From the NCBI RefSeq assembly GCF_007666205.1, contig NZ_VDOR01000009.1, positions 1-64,000 on the forward strand: a stretch of DNA of 64,000 nt. Direction: 5' to 3'. Shown piece by piece: positions 45,270 through 58,999 of this stretch. This DNA comes from Kocuria palustris (GTDB lineage: Bacteria; Actinomycetota; Actinomycetes; Actinomycetales; Micrococcaceae). Each line of letters begins with the position of its first letter. Within the stretch, counting starts at the first letter, position 1. The notes beneath the pieces are model-generated. The model was given only the letters and a program-made list of their open reading frames with translations. It had not been told where the DNA came from and did no database searches. Position numbers and translations under genes: made by a program.

Positions 45270-45533
45270 GCGTCGGGAGCACCACCACGACGGCCGTGGT
45301 CCGCGCCGCTGCCGTCGGAACCGTCCCCCGCACCGTGCGGGGAGGCGACACAGGATGCACTTGATGGGGAAGCGAGCAAGAAGCTGATGGACATCCGATG
45401 AGTGCCGAACGATGAGTGCCCCAGCGCACTCGGCAAGGGATGCCCTCCTGCGGTCCGACCGTCGAGGAGGGTCTCCGACAGACCGTTAGTCGGTCCGCCT
45501 CCTGTCACGGGCGCGGGCCGGGACAGGAGAGAA

Positions 45534-48470
<2,937 letters not shown>

Positions 48471-48498
48471 TCGGCGTCCCATGCCGTGCGGCCCGCAT

Positions 48499-48536
48499 CG
48501 GGGCCCGTCGTCGCGCACGCCGCGCGACGGGCCCCG
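48499..48536 (+). terminator. terminator after infB
   Basis: CGGGGCCCGTCG pairs perfectly with CGACGGGCCCCG around a 14-base loop that can fold further. TAGGCT at 48593-48598 downstream may restart transcription for rbfA. Confidence 0.8.
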
Positions 48537-48698
48537 GTGCGGGCCGCCGCCTGCGTGCGGCGCGCATCCGCCGCGAGCCCCGGACCCGGTCCTAGGCTCT
48601 GAGGGCGGCGGCGCGCCGTGCGCCCGGCACCCGATCGGTGCCGCCCCGACACAGCACCGCCGGGCCGTGCAGGCCCGCGCGCGAGAACTGGAGAGATC

Positions 48699-49178
48699 AT
48701 GGCCGATGCACAGCGGGCCTCCCGCATGGCAGACCGCATCAAGGTGATCGTGGCGAAGGCCCTCGAGCGCCGGGTCAAGGACCCGCGCCTGGGCTTCGTG
48801 ACCGTCACCGACGCCCGCGTGACGAACGACCTGCAGCACGCGACCGTCTACTACACCGTCTACGGCACATCCGAGGAGAAGGCGGACACCGCCCGCGCCC
48901 TCGAATCCGCCAAGGGCATCCTGCGCGCGGAGGTCGGCCGGAACATCACCGCCCGGCTCACGCCCACGCTCGAGTTCGTGGCCGACGAGATCCCCGAGGC
49001 CGCCTCGCACCTCGAGGACGTCCTGCGCCGGGCCAGGGAGAAGGATGCGTCCGTGGCCGCCGCGGCGGCCGGGGCCTCCTACGCCAGCGACGCGAATCCC
49101 TACCGCACCGCGCCCGATGAGGACGCGCAGGCCGACGACGCCGACGACGAGGCCTCCCGGGAGACCCGTGAGCGCTGA
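48699..49178 (+). CDS. rbfA: ribosome-binding factor A
   Basis: A 159-residue 30S maturation factor. SRMADRIKVIVAKALERRVKD and FVTVTDARVTNDLQHATVYYT show the KH-like fold. A C-terminal tail of about 40 residues is Ala/Asp/Glu-rich and disordered. The ATG at 48699 follows GGAGAG. The coding region overlaps the truB GTG by 11 bases, so the two are translated together. Confidence 0.95.
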   Translation: MADAQRASRMADRIKVIVAKALERRVKDPRLGFVTVTDARVTNDLQHATVYYTVYGTSEEKADTARALESAKGILRAEVGRNITARLTPTLEFVADEIPEAASHLEDVLRRAREKDASVAAAAAGASYASDANPYRTAPDEDAQADDADDEASRETRER

Positions 49179-50172
49179 GTCCGACGGCGGCCCGGTGTCC
49201 GAGGCCGCTCGGCAGCGGCGCCGGGAGACGCCCCGGCCGGATCCCTCGCTGCCCGTGCCCGAGGGGCTCGCGGTGGTCGACAAGCCGCAGGGCTGGACCA
49301 GCCACGACGTCGTCGGGCGCATGCGCCGCCTGTGCGGGACCCGCAAGGTCGGCCACGCCGGCACGCTGGATCCCATGGCCACCGGCGTCCTGATCGTGGG
49401 GGTGGGCCGCGGCACCAAGCTGCTGACCCATCTCGTCGGCGCCGACAAGACCTACGAGGCCACGTTCCGGCTGGGCGCCTCGACCGTGACGGAGGACGCA
49501 GAGGGCGAGATCACCGCGACGGCCGAGCCCGCCGCCGTGGCGGCCGTGACCGAGCAGCGGATCCGGACCGCCGTCGCGGAGCTGACCGGGCCCCTGCAGC
49601 AGGTGCCCTCGGCCGTCTCCGCGATCAAGGTCGACGGCAGGCGCTCCTACGCCCGCGTGCGCGACGGCGAGGACGTCGAGCTGCCGCCCCGGCCCGTCAC
49701 GGTCTCGCGGTTCGAGGTGACCGGCATCCGCCGCGAGGACGCCGCCGTCGAGGTCGACGCCGTCCTGGACGTCTCCTCGGGCACGTACATCCGCGCGATC
49801 GCCCGCGACCTCGGTGAGGCTCTCGGCATCGGCGGCCACCTCAGCGCCCTGCGGCGCACGCGGGTGGGGGCCCTGGGGCTCGAGCGCGCCCAGGACCTGG
49901 AGGCCCTGAGCGGGATCGTCGCCGGGGGAGGGGCGGTGCCCGTCACCTCGCTCGACGACGCCGCGCGCGCCATGTTCCCGGTGCGCGAGCTCACGGAGCA
50001 GGAGTCGCTCGAGGTGGGCCAGGGCAAGCGCATCGCCGCCTCGGGCACCGGCCCCGAGGAGCTGCGCGCCGGCTTCGATCCGCACGGCCGCGTCGTGGCG
50101 CTGCTCGAGGACCGCGGCCGGCCCGGCGAGCGCAGCGCCAAGTCCGTCCTGGTCTTCCGGGCCCAGGGCTGA
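49168..50172 (+). CDS. truB: tRNA pseudouridine(55) synthase
   Basis: A 334-residue enzyme that makes pseudouridine 55 in the T loop of tRNAs. GLAVVDKPQGWTSHDVVGRMR opens the catalytic domain, and the catalytic Asp is in KVGHAGTLDPMATGVL. QVPSAVSAIKVDGRRSYARVR and SSGTYIRAIARDLG follow. A short charged extension of about 35 residues precedes the core. The GTG at 49168 lies inside rbfA and has GGGAG upstream. The C-terminal part corresponds to the PUA-like region of actinobacterial TruB. Confidence 0.95.
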   Translation: MSAESDGGPVSEAARQRRRETPRPDPSLPVPEGLAVVDKPQGWTSHDVVGRMRRLCGTRKVGHAGTLDPMATGVLIVGVGRGTKLLTHLVGADKTYEATFRLGASTVTEDAEGEITATAEPAAVAAVTEQRIRTAVAELTGPLQQVPSAVSAIKVDGRRSYARVRDGEDVELPPRPVTVSRFEVTGIRREDAAVEVDAVLDVSSGTYIRAIARDLGEALGIGGHLSALRRTRVGALGLERAQDLEALSGIVAGGGAVPVTSLDDAARAMFPVRELTEQESLEVGQGKRIAASGTGPEELRAGFDPHGRVVALLEDRGRPGERSAKSVLVFRAQG

Positions 50173-50223
50173 AGCAGACCGGGCCGCGCGGCGGCCGCAC
50201 GAGAGGAAGCAGGGAGCGCACGG

Positions 50224-50595
50224 ATGCTGTGGGGATACGACGGGTGGTTCTGGGCCGCGGTGGTCCTGGGCTCGCTCTCGACGCTGATCTGCGCGGTCCA
50301 GGCCCTGCGGGGCAGGCCGCCGGGGGACGCGACGCAGGGCTCGGTGCTCGTGCTCGAGGCCTTCCTGATCGTCTATCTGCTCGGCTCGATCGCGCTGGGC
50401 CTGTTCGGCCCCGCCGCCTCCGGGTCCGTGCTCGAGTACTGGGGATACCTGCTCACCGCCCTGGTGATCCCCGCGGGCACGTTCATCTGGTCGCTCGTCG
50501 AGCGCTCGAGCTGGTCCAACTGGATCCTCGCCGCGACCGGCCCCACGATCATCGTGATGGTCTACCGGATGAACTTCATCTGGTACTACCAGTGA
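50224..50595 (+). CDS. small four-helix membrane protein
   Basis: A 123-residue integral membrane protein with four predicted helices (about 8-28, 43-63, 74-92, 98-115), beginning MLWGYDGWFWAAVVLGSL and ending NFIWYYQ. No family is known to me. It lies 51 bases after truB, and the following gene, also a membrane protein, begins 14 bases later. Genes of this kind between truB and ribF occur in related actinobacteria. GAGGAAG upstream supports the ATG. Confidence 0.75.
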   Translation: MLWGYDGWFWAAVVLGSLSTLICAVQALRGRPPGDATQGSVLVLEAFLIVYLLGSIALGLFGPAASGSVLEYWGYLLTALVIPAGTFIWSLVERSSWSNWILAATGPTIIVMVYRMNFIWYYQ

Positions 50596-50609
50596 TCAGG
50601 AGGGACACC

Positions 50610-51110
50610 ATGCAGCACAGCACCGATCAGCGCAGCCCCGGACGCCTGCAGTCGAGGTTCGGCCCCCGCGAGGGGGCCGCGCGCACCGATGCGAAGTCCA
50701 GCGGCTTCGGGCGGGTCATCATCGTCGTCTACGGCATCTTCTCGCTCTCGGCGGGCGTGCGGGCGCTCTACCAGATCCTCACCCAGTTCGAGGTCGCGCC
50801 CCTGGCCTACCTCCTCTCGCTGTTCTCCGCGGCCGTGTACGTGCTGGCCGCCGTGGCCCTGACCCGGACCGGGCCCCGCTGGCACAGGGTGGCCACGATC
50901 GCCGTGCTGATCGAGCTGATCGGCGTGGTGGGGATCGGGGCCTGGACCTACGCGGCGCCGGAGCTGTTCGCCGACGAGACCGTGTGGTCGCACTTCGGCC
51001 AGGGCTACGGCTACATCCCGCTGCTGCTGCCCATCGTGGGCCTGATCTGGCTGCACCGCACGCGGCCGCGCACCGACCGTTCCGACGCACGAGCAGGAGA
51101 CCGCGCATGA
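50610..51110 (+). CDS. hypothetical membrane protein
   Basis: A 166-residue protein with a 33-residue soluble basic N-terminus and then four membrane helices (GRVIIVVYGIFSLSAGVRAL; PLAYLLSLFSAAVYVLAAVAL; TIAVLIELIGVVGIGAW; YIPLLLPIVGLIW). No family is recognised. The ATG has CAGGAGGG upstream. Its stop overlaps the following acetyltransferase start (ATGA). With the gene before it, it forms a small operon of unknown role. Confidence 0.75.
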   Translation: MQHSTDQRSPGRLQSRFGPREGAARTDAKSSGFGRVIIVVYGIFSLSAGVRALYQILTQFEVAPLAYLLSLFSAAVYVLAAVALTRTGPRWHRVATIAVLIELIGVVGIGAWTYAAPELFADETVWSHFGQGYGYIPLLLPIVGLIWLHRTRPRTDRSDARAGDRA

Positions 51111-51796
51111 GCACCGAGGACACGACCGGCACGCAGAGCGCCGGCACACAGAGCGCCGACGCCGAGACGGCGGCCGCCGGGGCCGCCGCAGGCTCCGGCG
51201 ACGGGGGCCTGAGCGTCCCGACCCTGGGCGACGGCGCCCTCACCCTCCGGGAGCTGCGCGCCGCCGACGCGGAGGCGCTGACCGCCAACTGCCAGGATCC
51301 CGAGGCGGTCCGCTGGACCACGGTGCCCGAGCCCTACGGCGTCGAATCGGCCCTGTGGTACATCCAGCAGCACGTCCCCGGCGCACTCCGGGCCGGCGAG
51401 GCCGTGAACTGGGCCGTCGAGGACCCGCAGGGCCGCTTCCTGGGCACGATCGAGCTGTGCCGCCTGCGCGCGGGGGCCGCGGACATCGGGCTGAACTTCG
51501 GCCCGCACGCCCGCGGCACGGGAGCCGCCGAGGGCGCATGCCGCCTGGTCATCGACCACGCCTTCGGGCCGATGGGCCTGACCCACCTGCACTGGCAGGC
51601 CTTCGACGGCAACTGGGCCTCGCGGAAGCTGGCCTGGAAGCTCGGCTTCTCCGATCCCGTCCTGGTCCGCGGCTTCATGGAGCAGCGCGGGCAGCTGCGC
51701 GACACCTGGATCGCGACCCTGGCCGCCGATGCGCCGCGCAGCCCGTCGCAGCCCTGGACCGGACCGGGCGCCGACGGCGGCGGCGCCCCCGCCTGA
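51107..51796 (+). CDS. GNAT-family N-acetyltransferase, RimJ-like
   Basis: A 229-residue acetyltransferase with a 45-residue disordered N-terminus (TTGTQSAGTQSADAETA). The catalytic domain starts TLRELRAADAEALTANCQDP. ADIGLNFGPHARGTGAAEGA carries the acetyl-CoA loop and HLHWQAFDGNWASRKLAWKLG is the RimJ/RimL signature. It overlaps the membrane-protein gene by ATGA. The target is unknown; protein N-terminal or small-molecule amines are both possible. Confidence 0.82.
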   Translation: MSTEDTTGTQSAGTQSADAETAAAGAAAGSGDGGLSVPTLGDGALTLRELRAADAEALTANCQDPEAVRWTTVPEPYGVESALWYIQQHVPGALRAGEAVNWAVEDPQGRFLGTIELCRLRAGAADIGLNFGPHARGTGAAEGACRLVIDHAFGPMGLTHLHWQAFDGNWASRKLAWKLGFSDPVLVRGFMEQRGQLRDTWIATLAADAPRSPSQPWTGPGADGGGAPA

Positions 51797-51824
51797 GCCG
51801 ACGCGGGCAGTCCGAGCGAGGGAC

Positions 51825-51830
51825 TACCCT
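51825..51830 (+). promoter_or_regulatory. ribF: possible -10 element for ribF
   Basis: TACCCT lies 154 bases before the ribF TTG, in the 182-base gap. No -35 is recognised. Confidence 0.35.
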
Positions 51831-51978
51831 GGGACGAGCGCACGGAGGGCCCCGGCCCTCGCCCGCCGGGCGCCCCGGCTCCGTCCCCCGGAAGGCCACA
51901 CAGCCCGGCCGCCCGCCCGCCCACGACCCAGCGGCGGAGGCGGTCCCCGGACCGCCCCGCACCCCACGAGGAGACCCG

Positions 51979-53052
51979 TTGCATCGCTTGCACGACCTGT
52001 CCGAGGTGCCCGAGGATCTCGGCACCAGCGTGGTCACCGTCGGCAACTTCGACGGCGTCCACCGCGGGCACCAGGAGGTCCTGGGCATGGTCGTGGATCG
52101 GGCGCGGCAGGAGGGCGCCCACTCCGTCGTGCTGACCTTCGATCCGCATCCGGCGCTCGTGCACCGGCCCGATCAGTACCGCGGCCAGATCATGGGCACC
52201 TCGGACAAGCTCGACGCCATGGAGGAGCTCGGCCTCGATGCGGTCCTGGTCCAGCACTACGACCTCTCCTTCGCCGCCCAGGACCCGATCGAGTTCATGA
52301 CCCGCTACCTCCTGGAGGGGCTGCGGGCCGTGTGCGTGGTCGTCGGCGCCGATGCCCGGTTCGGGCGCGGCAACGAGGGCGACGTGAACGCCCTGCGGCG
52401 CTTCGGGGACGCCCACGGCTTCGAGGTCGTCGTCGTGGACGACCTCGAGTGCCGCGGGACCGTCCCGGCGCAGATCCGCACCGAGAGCCTGCCGCTGGTC
52501 GGCGTGGACGGGCCCGTCGGGGAGGCCGAGGACGCGCAGCACGACCCCGAGGACCGGCGCATCTCCTCGACCTGGATCCGCGAGCGCCTGATCGAGGGCG
52601 ACGTCGAGGACGCCGCGCGCCTGCTGGGCAGGGCCCACCGCATGCGCGGGACCGTGGTGCACGGCGCGGCCCGCGGCCGGCAGCTCGGGTTCCCGACCGC
52701 CAATCTGGCCCCGGACGCCGACGGCTACATCCCGGCCGACGGCGTCTACGCCGGCTGGCTGACGGATGCGGCGGGGCAGCGCTGGCCCGTGGCCGTCTCG
52801 GTGGGCTCGAATCCCACGTTCGAGGGCGTCTCCCGGGTCGTGGAGGCGCACGTGATCGACCGGCCCGAGGAGCGGATCGAGGACTTCGACCTGTACGGCC
52901 AGGAGATCATGGTCGAGTTCATCGCCCGGCTGCGCGGCATGGTCGCCTACGAAGGGGTCGAGAAGCTCGTCGAGCAGATGACCCGCGACGTGGACCAGAC
53001 CCGCAGCATCCTCGCGCAGCACCCGGACGGCATGGCCGACGTCGCCCGCTGA
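51979..53052 (+). CDS. ribF: bifunctional riboflavin kinase / FAD synthetase
   Basis: A 357-residue enzyme that makes FMN and then FAD from riboflavin and ATP. The N-terminal adenylyltransferase has VVTVGNFDGVHRGHQEVL and SSTWIRERL. The C-terminal kinase has VVHGAARGRQLGFPTANLA. The start is a TTG at 51979 with GAGGAG upstream, giving MHRLHDLSEVPED, the usual beginning in relatives; no ATG or GTG lies at a fitting place. A GC hairpin region with long G and C runs follows. Confidence 0.94.
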   Translation: MHRLHDLSEVPEDLGTSVVTVGNFDGVHRGHQEVLGMVVDRARQEGAHSVVLTFDPHPALVHRPDQYRGQIMGTSDKLDAMEELGLDAVLVQHYDLSFAAQDPIEFMTRYLLEGLRAVCVVVGADARFGRGNEGDVNALRRFGDAHGFEVVVVDDLECRGTVPAQIRTESLPLVGVDGPVGEAEDAQHDPEDRRISSTWIRERLIEGDVEDAARLLGRAHRMRGTVVHGAARGRQLGFPTANLAPDADGYIPADGVYAGWLTDAAGQRWPVAVSVGSNPTFEGVSRVVEAHVIDRPEERIEDFDLYGQEIMVEFIARLRGMVAYEGVEKLVEQMTRDVDQTRSILAQHPDGMADVAR

Positions 53053-53096
53053 AGGCCCGCCCTCGGCGGCCCGGGGCGGCCGCATGCCGACGGCGC

Positions 53097-53160
53097 CCCG
53101 CACGACGGGGGGGCCCCCCCCCCCGGGGGGGGGGGGGGGGGGGGGCCCGCCGTCGTCGTG
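53097..53160. repeat. GC hairpin region with 7-G, 11-C and 21-G runs
   Basis: G runs at 53107-53113 and 53125-53145 flank C at 53114-53124. The flanks CACGACGG and CCGTCGTCGTG are complementary, so a terminator between the convergent ribF and aldo/keto reductase genes is likely. The length of the runs may not be real; such runs are often misread. Confidence 0.7.
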
Positions 53161-53185
53161 GCCGGGTCTCGGCCCGGGGCCGCGA

Positions 53186-54094
53186 TCACATCTCCTCGTG
53201 CTCGTCCGGATCGAAGCCGGAGCCGGAGAGGCCGGTGTGCAGCAGGCGGATGCGCTCCATCTGCCGGTCGTCGAGCTCCCAGCTGAACACGTCGAGGTTC
53301 TCCGCCATGCGCTTGGGGTTCGCGGACTTGGGGATCGGCAGGACGCCCGACTGGATCTCCCAGCGCAGGACGACCTGGGCCGGGGTCCGGTTGACCTGAC
53401 CGGCGATCTCCGCGAGCCACTCGTGGTCCAGGATGTCGGTCTTGCGCCCCAGCGGGGACCACGCCTCGACCAGGATCCGCTTGTCGTGGTGGTGGGCCCG
53501 CAGCGGTTCCTGCTGGTACTGGGGGTGCAGCTCGACCTGGTTGACGGCCGGGGTCTCCCCGGTCTCCGCGATGAGGCGATCGACGTGCGCCGGGGTGAAG
53601 TTCGAGACGCCCACGGAGCGCACGATGCCCTCCTCGCGCAGTTTGAGCATCGTGCGGAAGGTCTCGACGTAGCGGTCGCGCCGGGGGTTCGGCCAGTGGA
53701 TCAGCAGCAGATCCAGGCGGTCCAGGCCCAGGCGATGCAGGGAGCCCTCGACGGAGCGGCGCACGAGCGCCTCGCCGCCCTGGCTGCGGCCGGGGATCTT
53801 GGTGGTCACGAAGATCTGGTCGCGCGGCAGGCCGGCCAGCGCGATGCCGCGGCCGACGCCCGTCTCGTTGCCGTAGTTCACCGCGGTGTCGATGAGCCGG
53901 AACCCGCGGCTGATGCCCTCGTAGACGGCCACCTCCGCGTCGGCGTCGTCCAGCGGGTGGGTGCCCATCCCGATCTGGGGCAGCTCGTGACCGTCGTTGA
54001 GGGTGTGCCGGCGCTCGGACACGCCCACCTGATCGGCCAGCGACGGGTCGACCTCCGTGGCCTCGGACTCGCTGCTGTGTGCGGACTCGCTCAC
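53186..54094 (-). CDS. aldo/keto reductase
   Basis: A 302-residue NADPH-dependent carbonyl reductase of the AKR5 type (2,5-diketo-gluconate reductase-like). The active-site set is complete: Asp and Tyr in [16 protein letters not shown], Lys in [10 protein letters not shown] and His in LLLIHWPNP. The cofactor part includes [21 protein letters not shown]. About 30 disordered residues precede the barrel. The start is a GTG with AAAGGAG upstream. The gene is alone and convergent with ribF. The substrate cannot be predicted. Confidence 0.9.
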   Translation of the reverse strand: MSESAHSSESEATEVDPSLADQVGVSERRHTLNDGHELPQIGMGTHPLDDADAEVAVYEGISRGFRLIDTAVNYGNETGVGRGIALAGLPRDQIFVTTKIPGRSQGGEALVRRSVEGSLHRLGLDRLDLLLIHWPNPRRDRYVETFRTMLKLREEGIVRSVGVSNFTPAHVDRLIAETGETPAVNQVELHPQYQQEPLRAHHHDKRILVEAWSPLGRKTDILDHEWLAEIAGQVNRTPAQVVLRWEIQSGVLPIPKSANPKRMAENLDVFSWELDDRQMERIRLLHTGLSGSGFDPDEHEEM

Positions 54095-54229
54095 GGTCCA
54101 CTCCTTTCCGTGGGGCTTGCGGGGGCATCCGGGGCCCGCCCCGCGACGACGGCCCCGGATGTTCCATTCGGGTCCAGTCTTGCACTGTCGGGGCAGTGCC
54201 GCGGCCGTCGGGGGCCCGCGGCGGGCACC

Positions 54230-54238
54230 TGCTATGAT
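54230..54238 (+). promoter_or_regulatory. rpsO: extended -10 promoter for rpsO
   Basis: TGC followed by TATGAT forms an extended -10, the best match of this type in the window. It lies 134 bases before the rpsO ATG. No -35 is needed for this type. Confidence 0.6.
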
Positions 54239-54371
54239 ATTCGGCGGTCCGCCTGCAGTCCGTGGCGGACGGACCCCCGAGCCCTGCCGCATCGCCGGCC
54301 GGTCTCCTGCCCCGGTGCGCGCACCCGCGTCTTCCGGGCCGCACGGCACTGGACCCCGAAGGAGTTCACAC

Positions 54372-54641
54372 ATGGCACTCGATCCCGCTGTCAAGCAGTC
54401 GATCATCGAGGAGTACGCGACGCACGAGGGCGACACCGGCTCGCCGGAGGTGCAGGTCGCCGTCCTGACCCACCGCATCTCGGGTCTGACGGAGCACCTG
54501 AAGTCGCACAAGCACGATCACCACACCCGCCGCGGCCTCATGGCCATGGTCGGCCGTCGTCGCCGCATGCTGACGTACCTGCAGAAGACGGACATCGAGC
54601 GCTACCGCTCGCTGATCCAGCGTCTCGGCCTCCGCCGCTGA
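54372..54641 (+). CDS. rpsO: 30S ribosomal protein S15
   Basis: An 89-residue small-subunit protein that binds 16S rRNA early in assembly. The sequence is standard: [54 protein letters not shown] and [12 protein letters not shown]. The ATG follows GAAGGAG. The gene precedes pnp as in most bacteria, but a clear terminator lies between them. Confidence 0.98.
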   Translation: MALDPAVKQSIIEEYATHEGDTGSPEVQVAVLTHRISGLTEHLKSHKHDHHTRRGLMAMVGRRRRMLTYLQKTDIERYRSLIQRLGLRR

Positions 54642-54657
54642 CCCTCCGTCCTCACCG

Positions 54658-54694
54658 AGGCGGGGCCGCACCGCAGCCCGCGGCGGCCCCGCCT
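54658..54694 (+). terminator. terminator after rpsO
   Basis: AGGCGGGGCCGC pairs perfectly with GCGGCCCCGCCT around a 13-base loop and is followed by T. It separates rpsO from pnp. Confidence 0.82.
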
Positions 54695-55090
54695 TCGCGC
54701 ATCCCGGGCCCCTGGACCGGCACCTGAGCCGGGCAGGGTCGCCCGATCCGCCGCGTCCGGAGCCCTCCGGAGCCGCGGCGCCACACCATCGCAGCCCCGC
54801 CAATGCTGGTCCGCACAGTCCGGACCTGTCAGGCTGGTGCCGCATGACCGCCTGCCGCGCTCCGCTCAGGAGCCGGCGAGCGACCACCGCGGGAGGCGGC
54901 GCACCGCCGCCCCTGCAGGCCGAAGCCGAGCGCCTCCTTCCGCGCCCCGGTCCTCGACAGTGGTCCACGGACTCCGCAGCCCCCGGCTGCGCCGTGGACT
55001 TCGATCGAAGACCGAGCGCGAGGCGAGCGGCGGCGGCCGGAACCGAACCAGCCGGCCATCGACATGGCCGCGACGAAAGGAAGGTGGCCC
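54695..55090 (+). other. 396-base region before pnp
   Basis: No gene could be supported. A two-part hairpin lies at 54963-54999 and a ribosome site (GGAAGG) just before the TTG. A promoter must be here, but no hexamer stands out. Confidence 0.5.
54963..54999 (+). promoter_or_regulatory. pnp: pnp leader hairpin
   Basis: GTCCACGG pairs with CCGTGGAC and, inside it, CGCAGCC pairs with GGCTGCG around CCC. The hairpin lies about 90 bases before the pnp start. In E. coli a leader stem of pnp is cut by RNase III in autoregulation; the same here is a guess. Confidence 0.5.
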
Positions 55091-57355
<2,265 letters not shown>

Positions 57356-57389
57356 TCCGCATGCGGCCGCACCGGCGGCCGCCGCTGCC

Positions 57390-57423
57390 CAGGGGCCCCG
57401 CATCCGAGGATGCGGGGCCCCTG
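57390..57423 (+). terminator. terminator after pnp
   Basis: CAGGGGCCCCGCATC and its exact complement form a 15-base stem around a four-base loop. It lies 35 bases after the pnp stop. Confidence 0.9.
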
Positions 57424-57448
57424 CCGCTGCCCCGAGGAGCCCGCCCGG

Positions 57449-57477
57449 TTGGCCGGCCCGGGGCCTGCCCCTACACT
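57449..57477 (+). promoter_or_regulatory. promoter of the M16 peptidase gene
   Basis: TTGGCC, 17 bases and TACACT form a reasonable -35/-10 pair directly after the pnp terminator. Transcription would begin near 57484, 78 bases before the ATG. Confidence 0.5.
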
Positions 57478-57561
57478 CGACAGGTCCCCCTCCGGGAGCT
57501 CGCGGCCCGGCCCGATCGCGGAGCGGGAGCCCCGCCGTCGTTCGAGGAGCCGAATCCCCTG

Positions 57562-58911
57562 ATGTCCTACGCCCTGCAGCTGCGCCCGCAGGATCCGCCG
57601 GCCGGCAGCGATGCGGCCGCGGAGCCGGTCTGGGACGGCCCCGACGGCAATGTCGTGCGGCGCACCGTGCTGCCCAGCGGCGTGCGCATCCTCACCGAGG
57701 CCATGCCCGGGCTGCTCTCGGCCTCGGTCGGCCTCTGGGTGGGCGTCGGCTCTCGCGACGAGCAGCCGGGCCACCTGGGCTCGACCCACTTCCTGGAGCA
57801 CCTGCTGTTCAAGGGCACGGCCCGGCGCAGCGCCCTGCAGATCGCGGAGGCCTTCGACGAGGTCGGCGGCGAGTCGAACGCGGCCACCGCCAAGGAGTCG
57901 ACCTGCTACTACGCGCGCGTCCTCTCGGAGGACCTGCCCATGGCGATCGACGTGCTGACCGACATGGTCACGGCGCCCCTGCTGGACTCCGAGGAGCTCG
58001 AGCGCGAGCGCGGGGTGATCCTCGAGGAGCTGGCCATGGACCAGGACGACCCGACGGACGTGGCCTTCGAGCACTTCGCCGAGCACGTCCTGCGGGGCAG
58101 CCCCCTCTCCCGGCCGATCGGGGGCACTCCGGAGGAGATCACCGGCGTGGCCCGCGGGCGCGTGCTCGAGCACTGGCAGGAGCACTACCGGCCGGAGAAC
58201 CTCGTGGTCACCGCGGCCGGGGGCCTCGACCACGACCGGGTCGTCGAGGAGGTCCGCACCTGCCTCTCCCGCGCGGGCTGGGATCCGGACGCCCCCGGCC
58301 GACCGCGCGCCCGTCGGCCGGCGGCCCCGGACGCGACGGCCGCCCTGAGCCCGGACTGGGGCCGGCACCGGCTGCACCGCCCGGTCGAGCAGGCCAACAT
58401 CGTGGTCGGCCGCCCCGGGCTGGTGATCGGCGACGAGCGCCGCTACGCGATGACCGTGCTCAACGCCGCCCTGGGCGGGGGCATGTCCTCGCGCCTGTTC
58501 CAGGAGATCCGCGAGAAGCGGGGTCTGGCCTACAGCACCTTCTCGTTCTCCGGGGCGCACTCGGACGCGGGCTACTTCGGGATGTACGCGGGCTGCGCGC
58601 CCTCGCGCGCCGACGAGGTCCTCGAGCTGATGCGGGCCCAGCTCGAGCAGCTCGCCGAGCACGGACCGGGGGACCGGGAGCTGGCCAAGGTGGTCGGGCA
58701 GCTCGCCGGCGGAACCGTCATGGCCCTCGAGGACTCCGGGTCCCGGATGAACCGCCTGGGCTCGGCCGAGCTCGGCACCGGGGAGTTCGTGGACCTCGAG
58801 GAGACCATGCGCCGCGTGCGGGCGGTCACCGCCCAGGACGTGCAGCGCCTGGCCGCGCATCTGGCCGACGGCCCCGTCGTCGTGCAGGTCGTCGAGCCAT
58901 CGGCGTCGTGA
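57562..58911 (+). CDS. M16-family zinc peptidase
   Basis: A 449-residue peptidase with the inverted zinc motif HFLEH in GSTHFLEHLLFKGTARRS, and the third ligand Glu in the downstream EELERERGVILEELAM region. The second half has the R/Y pair of the inactive-domain side (SSRLFQEIREKRGLAYSTF). This fits mitochondrial-processing-peptidase-like proteins that follow pnp in most actinobacteria. It probably degrades small peptides in the cytoplasm. It is followed by dapB after 88 bases. Confidence 0.92.
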   Translation: MSYALQLRPQDPPAGSDAAAEPVWDGPDGNVVRRTVLPSGVRILTEAMPGLLSASVGLWVGVGSRDEQPGHLGSTHFLEHLLFKGTARRSALQIAEAFDEVGGESNAATAKESTCYYARVLSEDLPMAIDVLTDMVTAPLLDSEELERERGVILEELAMDQDDPTDVAFEHFAEHVLRGSPLSRPIGGTPEEITGVARGRVLEHWQEHYRPENLVVTAAGGLDHDRVVEEVRTCLSRAGWDPDAPGRPRARRPAAPDATAALSPDWGRHRLHRPVEQANIVVGRPGLVIGDERRYAMTVLNAALGGGMSSRLFQEIREKRGLAYSTFSFSGAHSDAGYFGMYAGCAPSRADEVLELMRAQLEQLAEHGPGDRELAKVVGQLAGGTVMALEDSGSRMNRLGSAELGTGEFVDLEETMRRVRAVTAQDVQRLAAHLADGPVVVQVVEPSAS

Positions 58912-58999
58912 GCCGACCGGGTGTGCAGCTGCGCGCACCGCACCCACCGGAGGATGACGAGAGGGCCCGCCCGGCGGAGCCCGTGAAGGAGCAGAGAGC

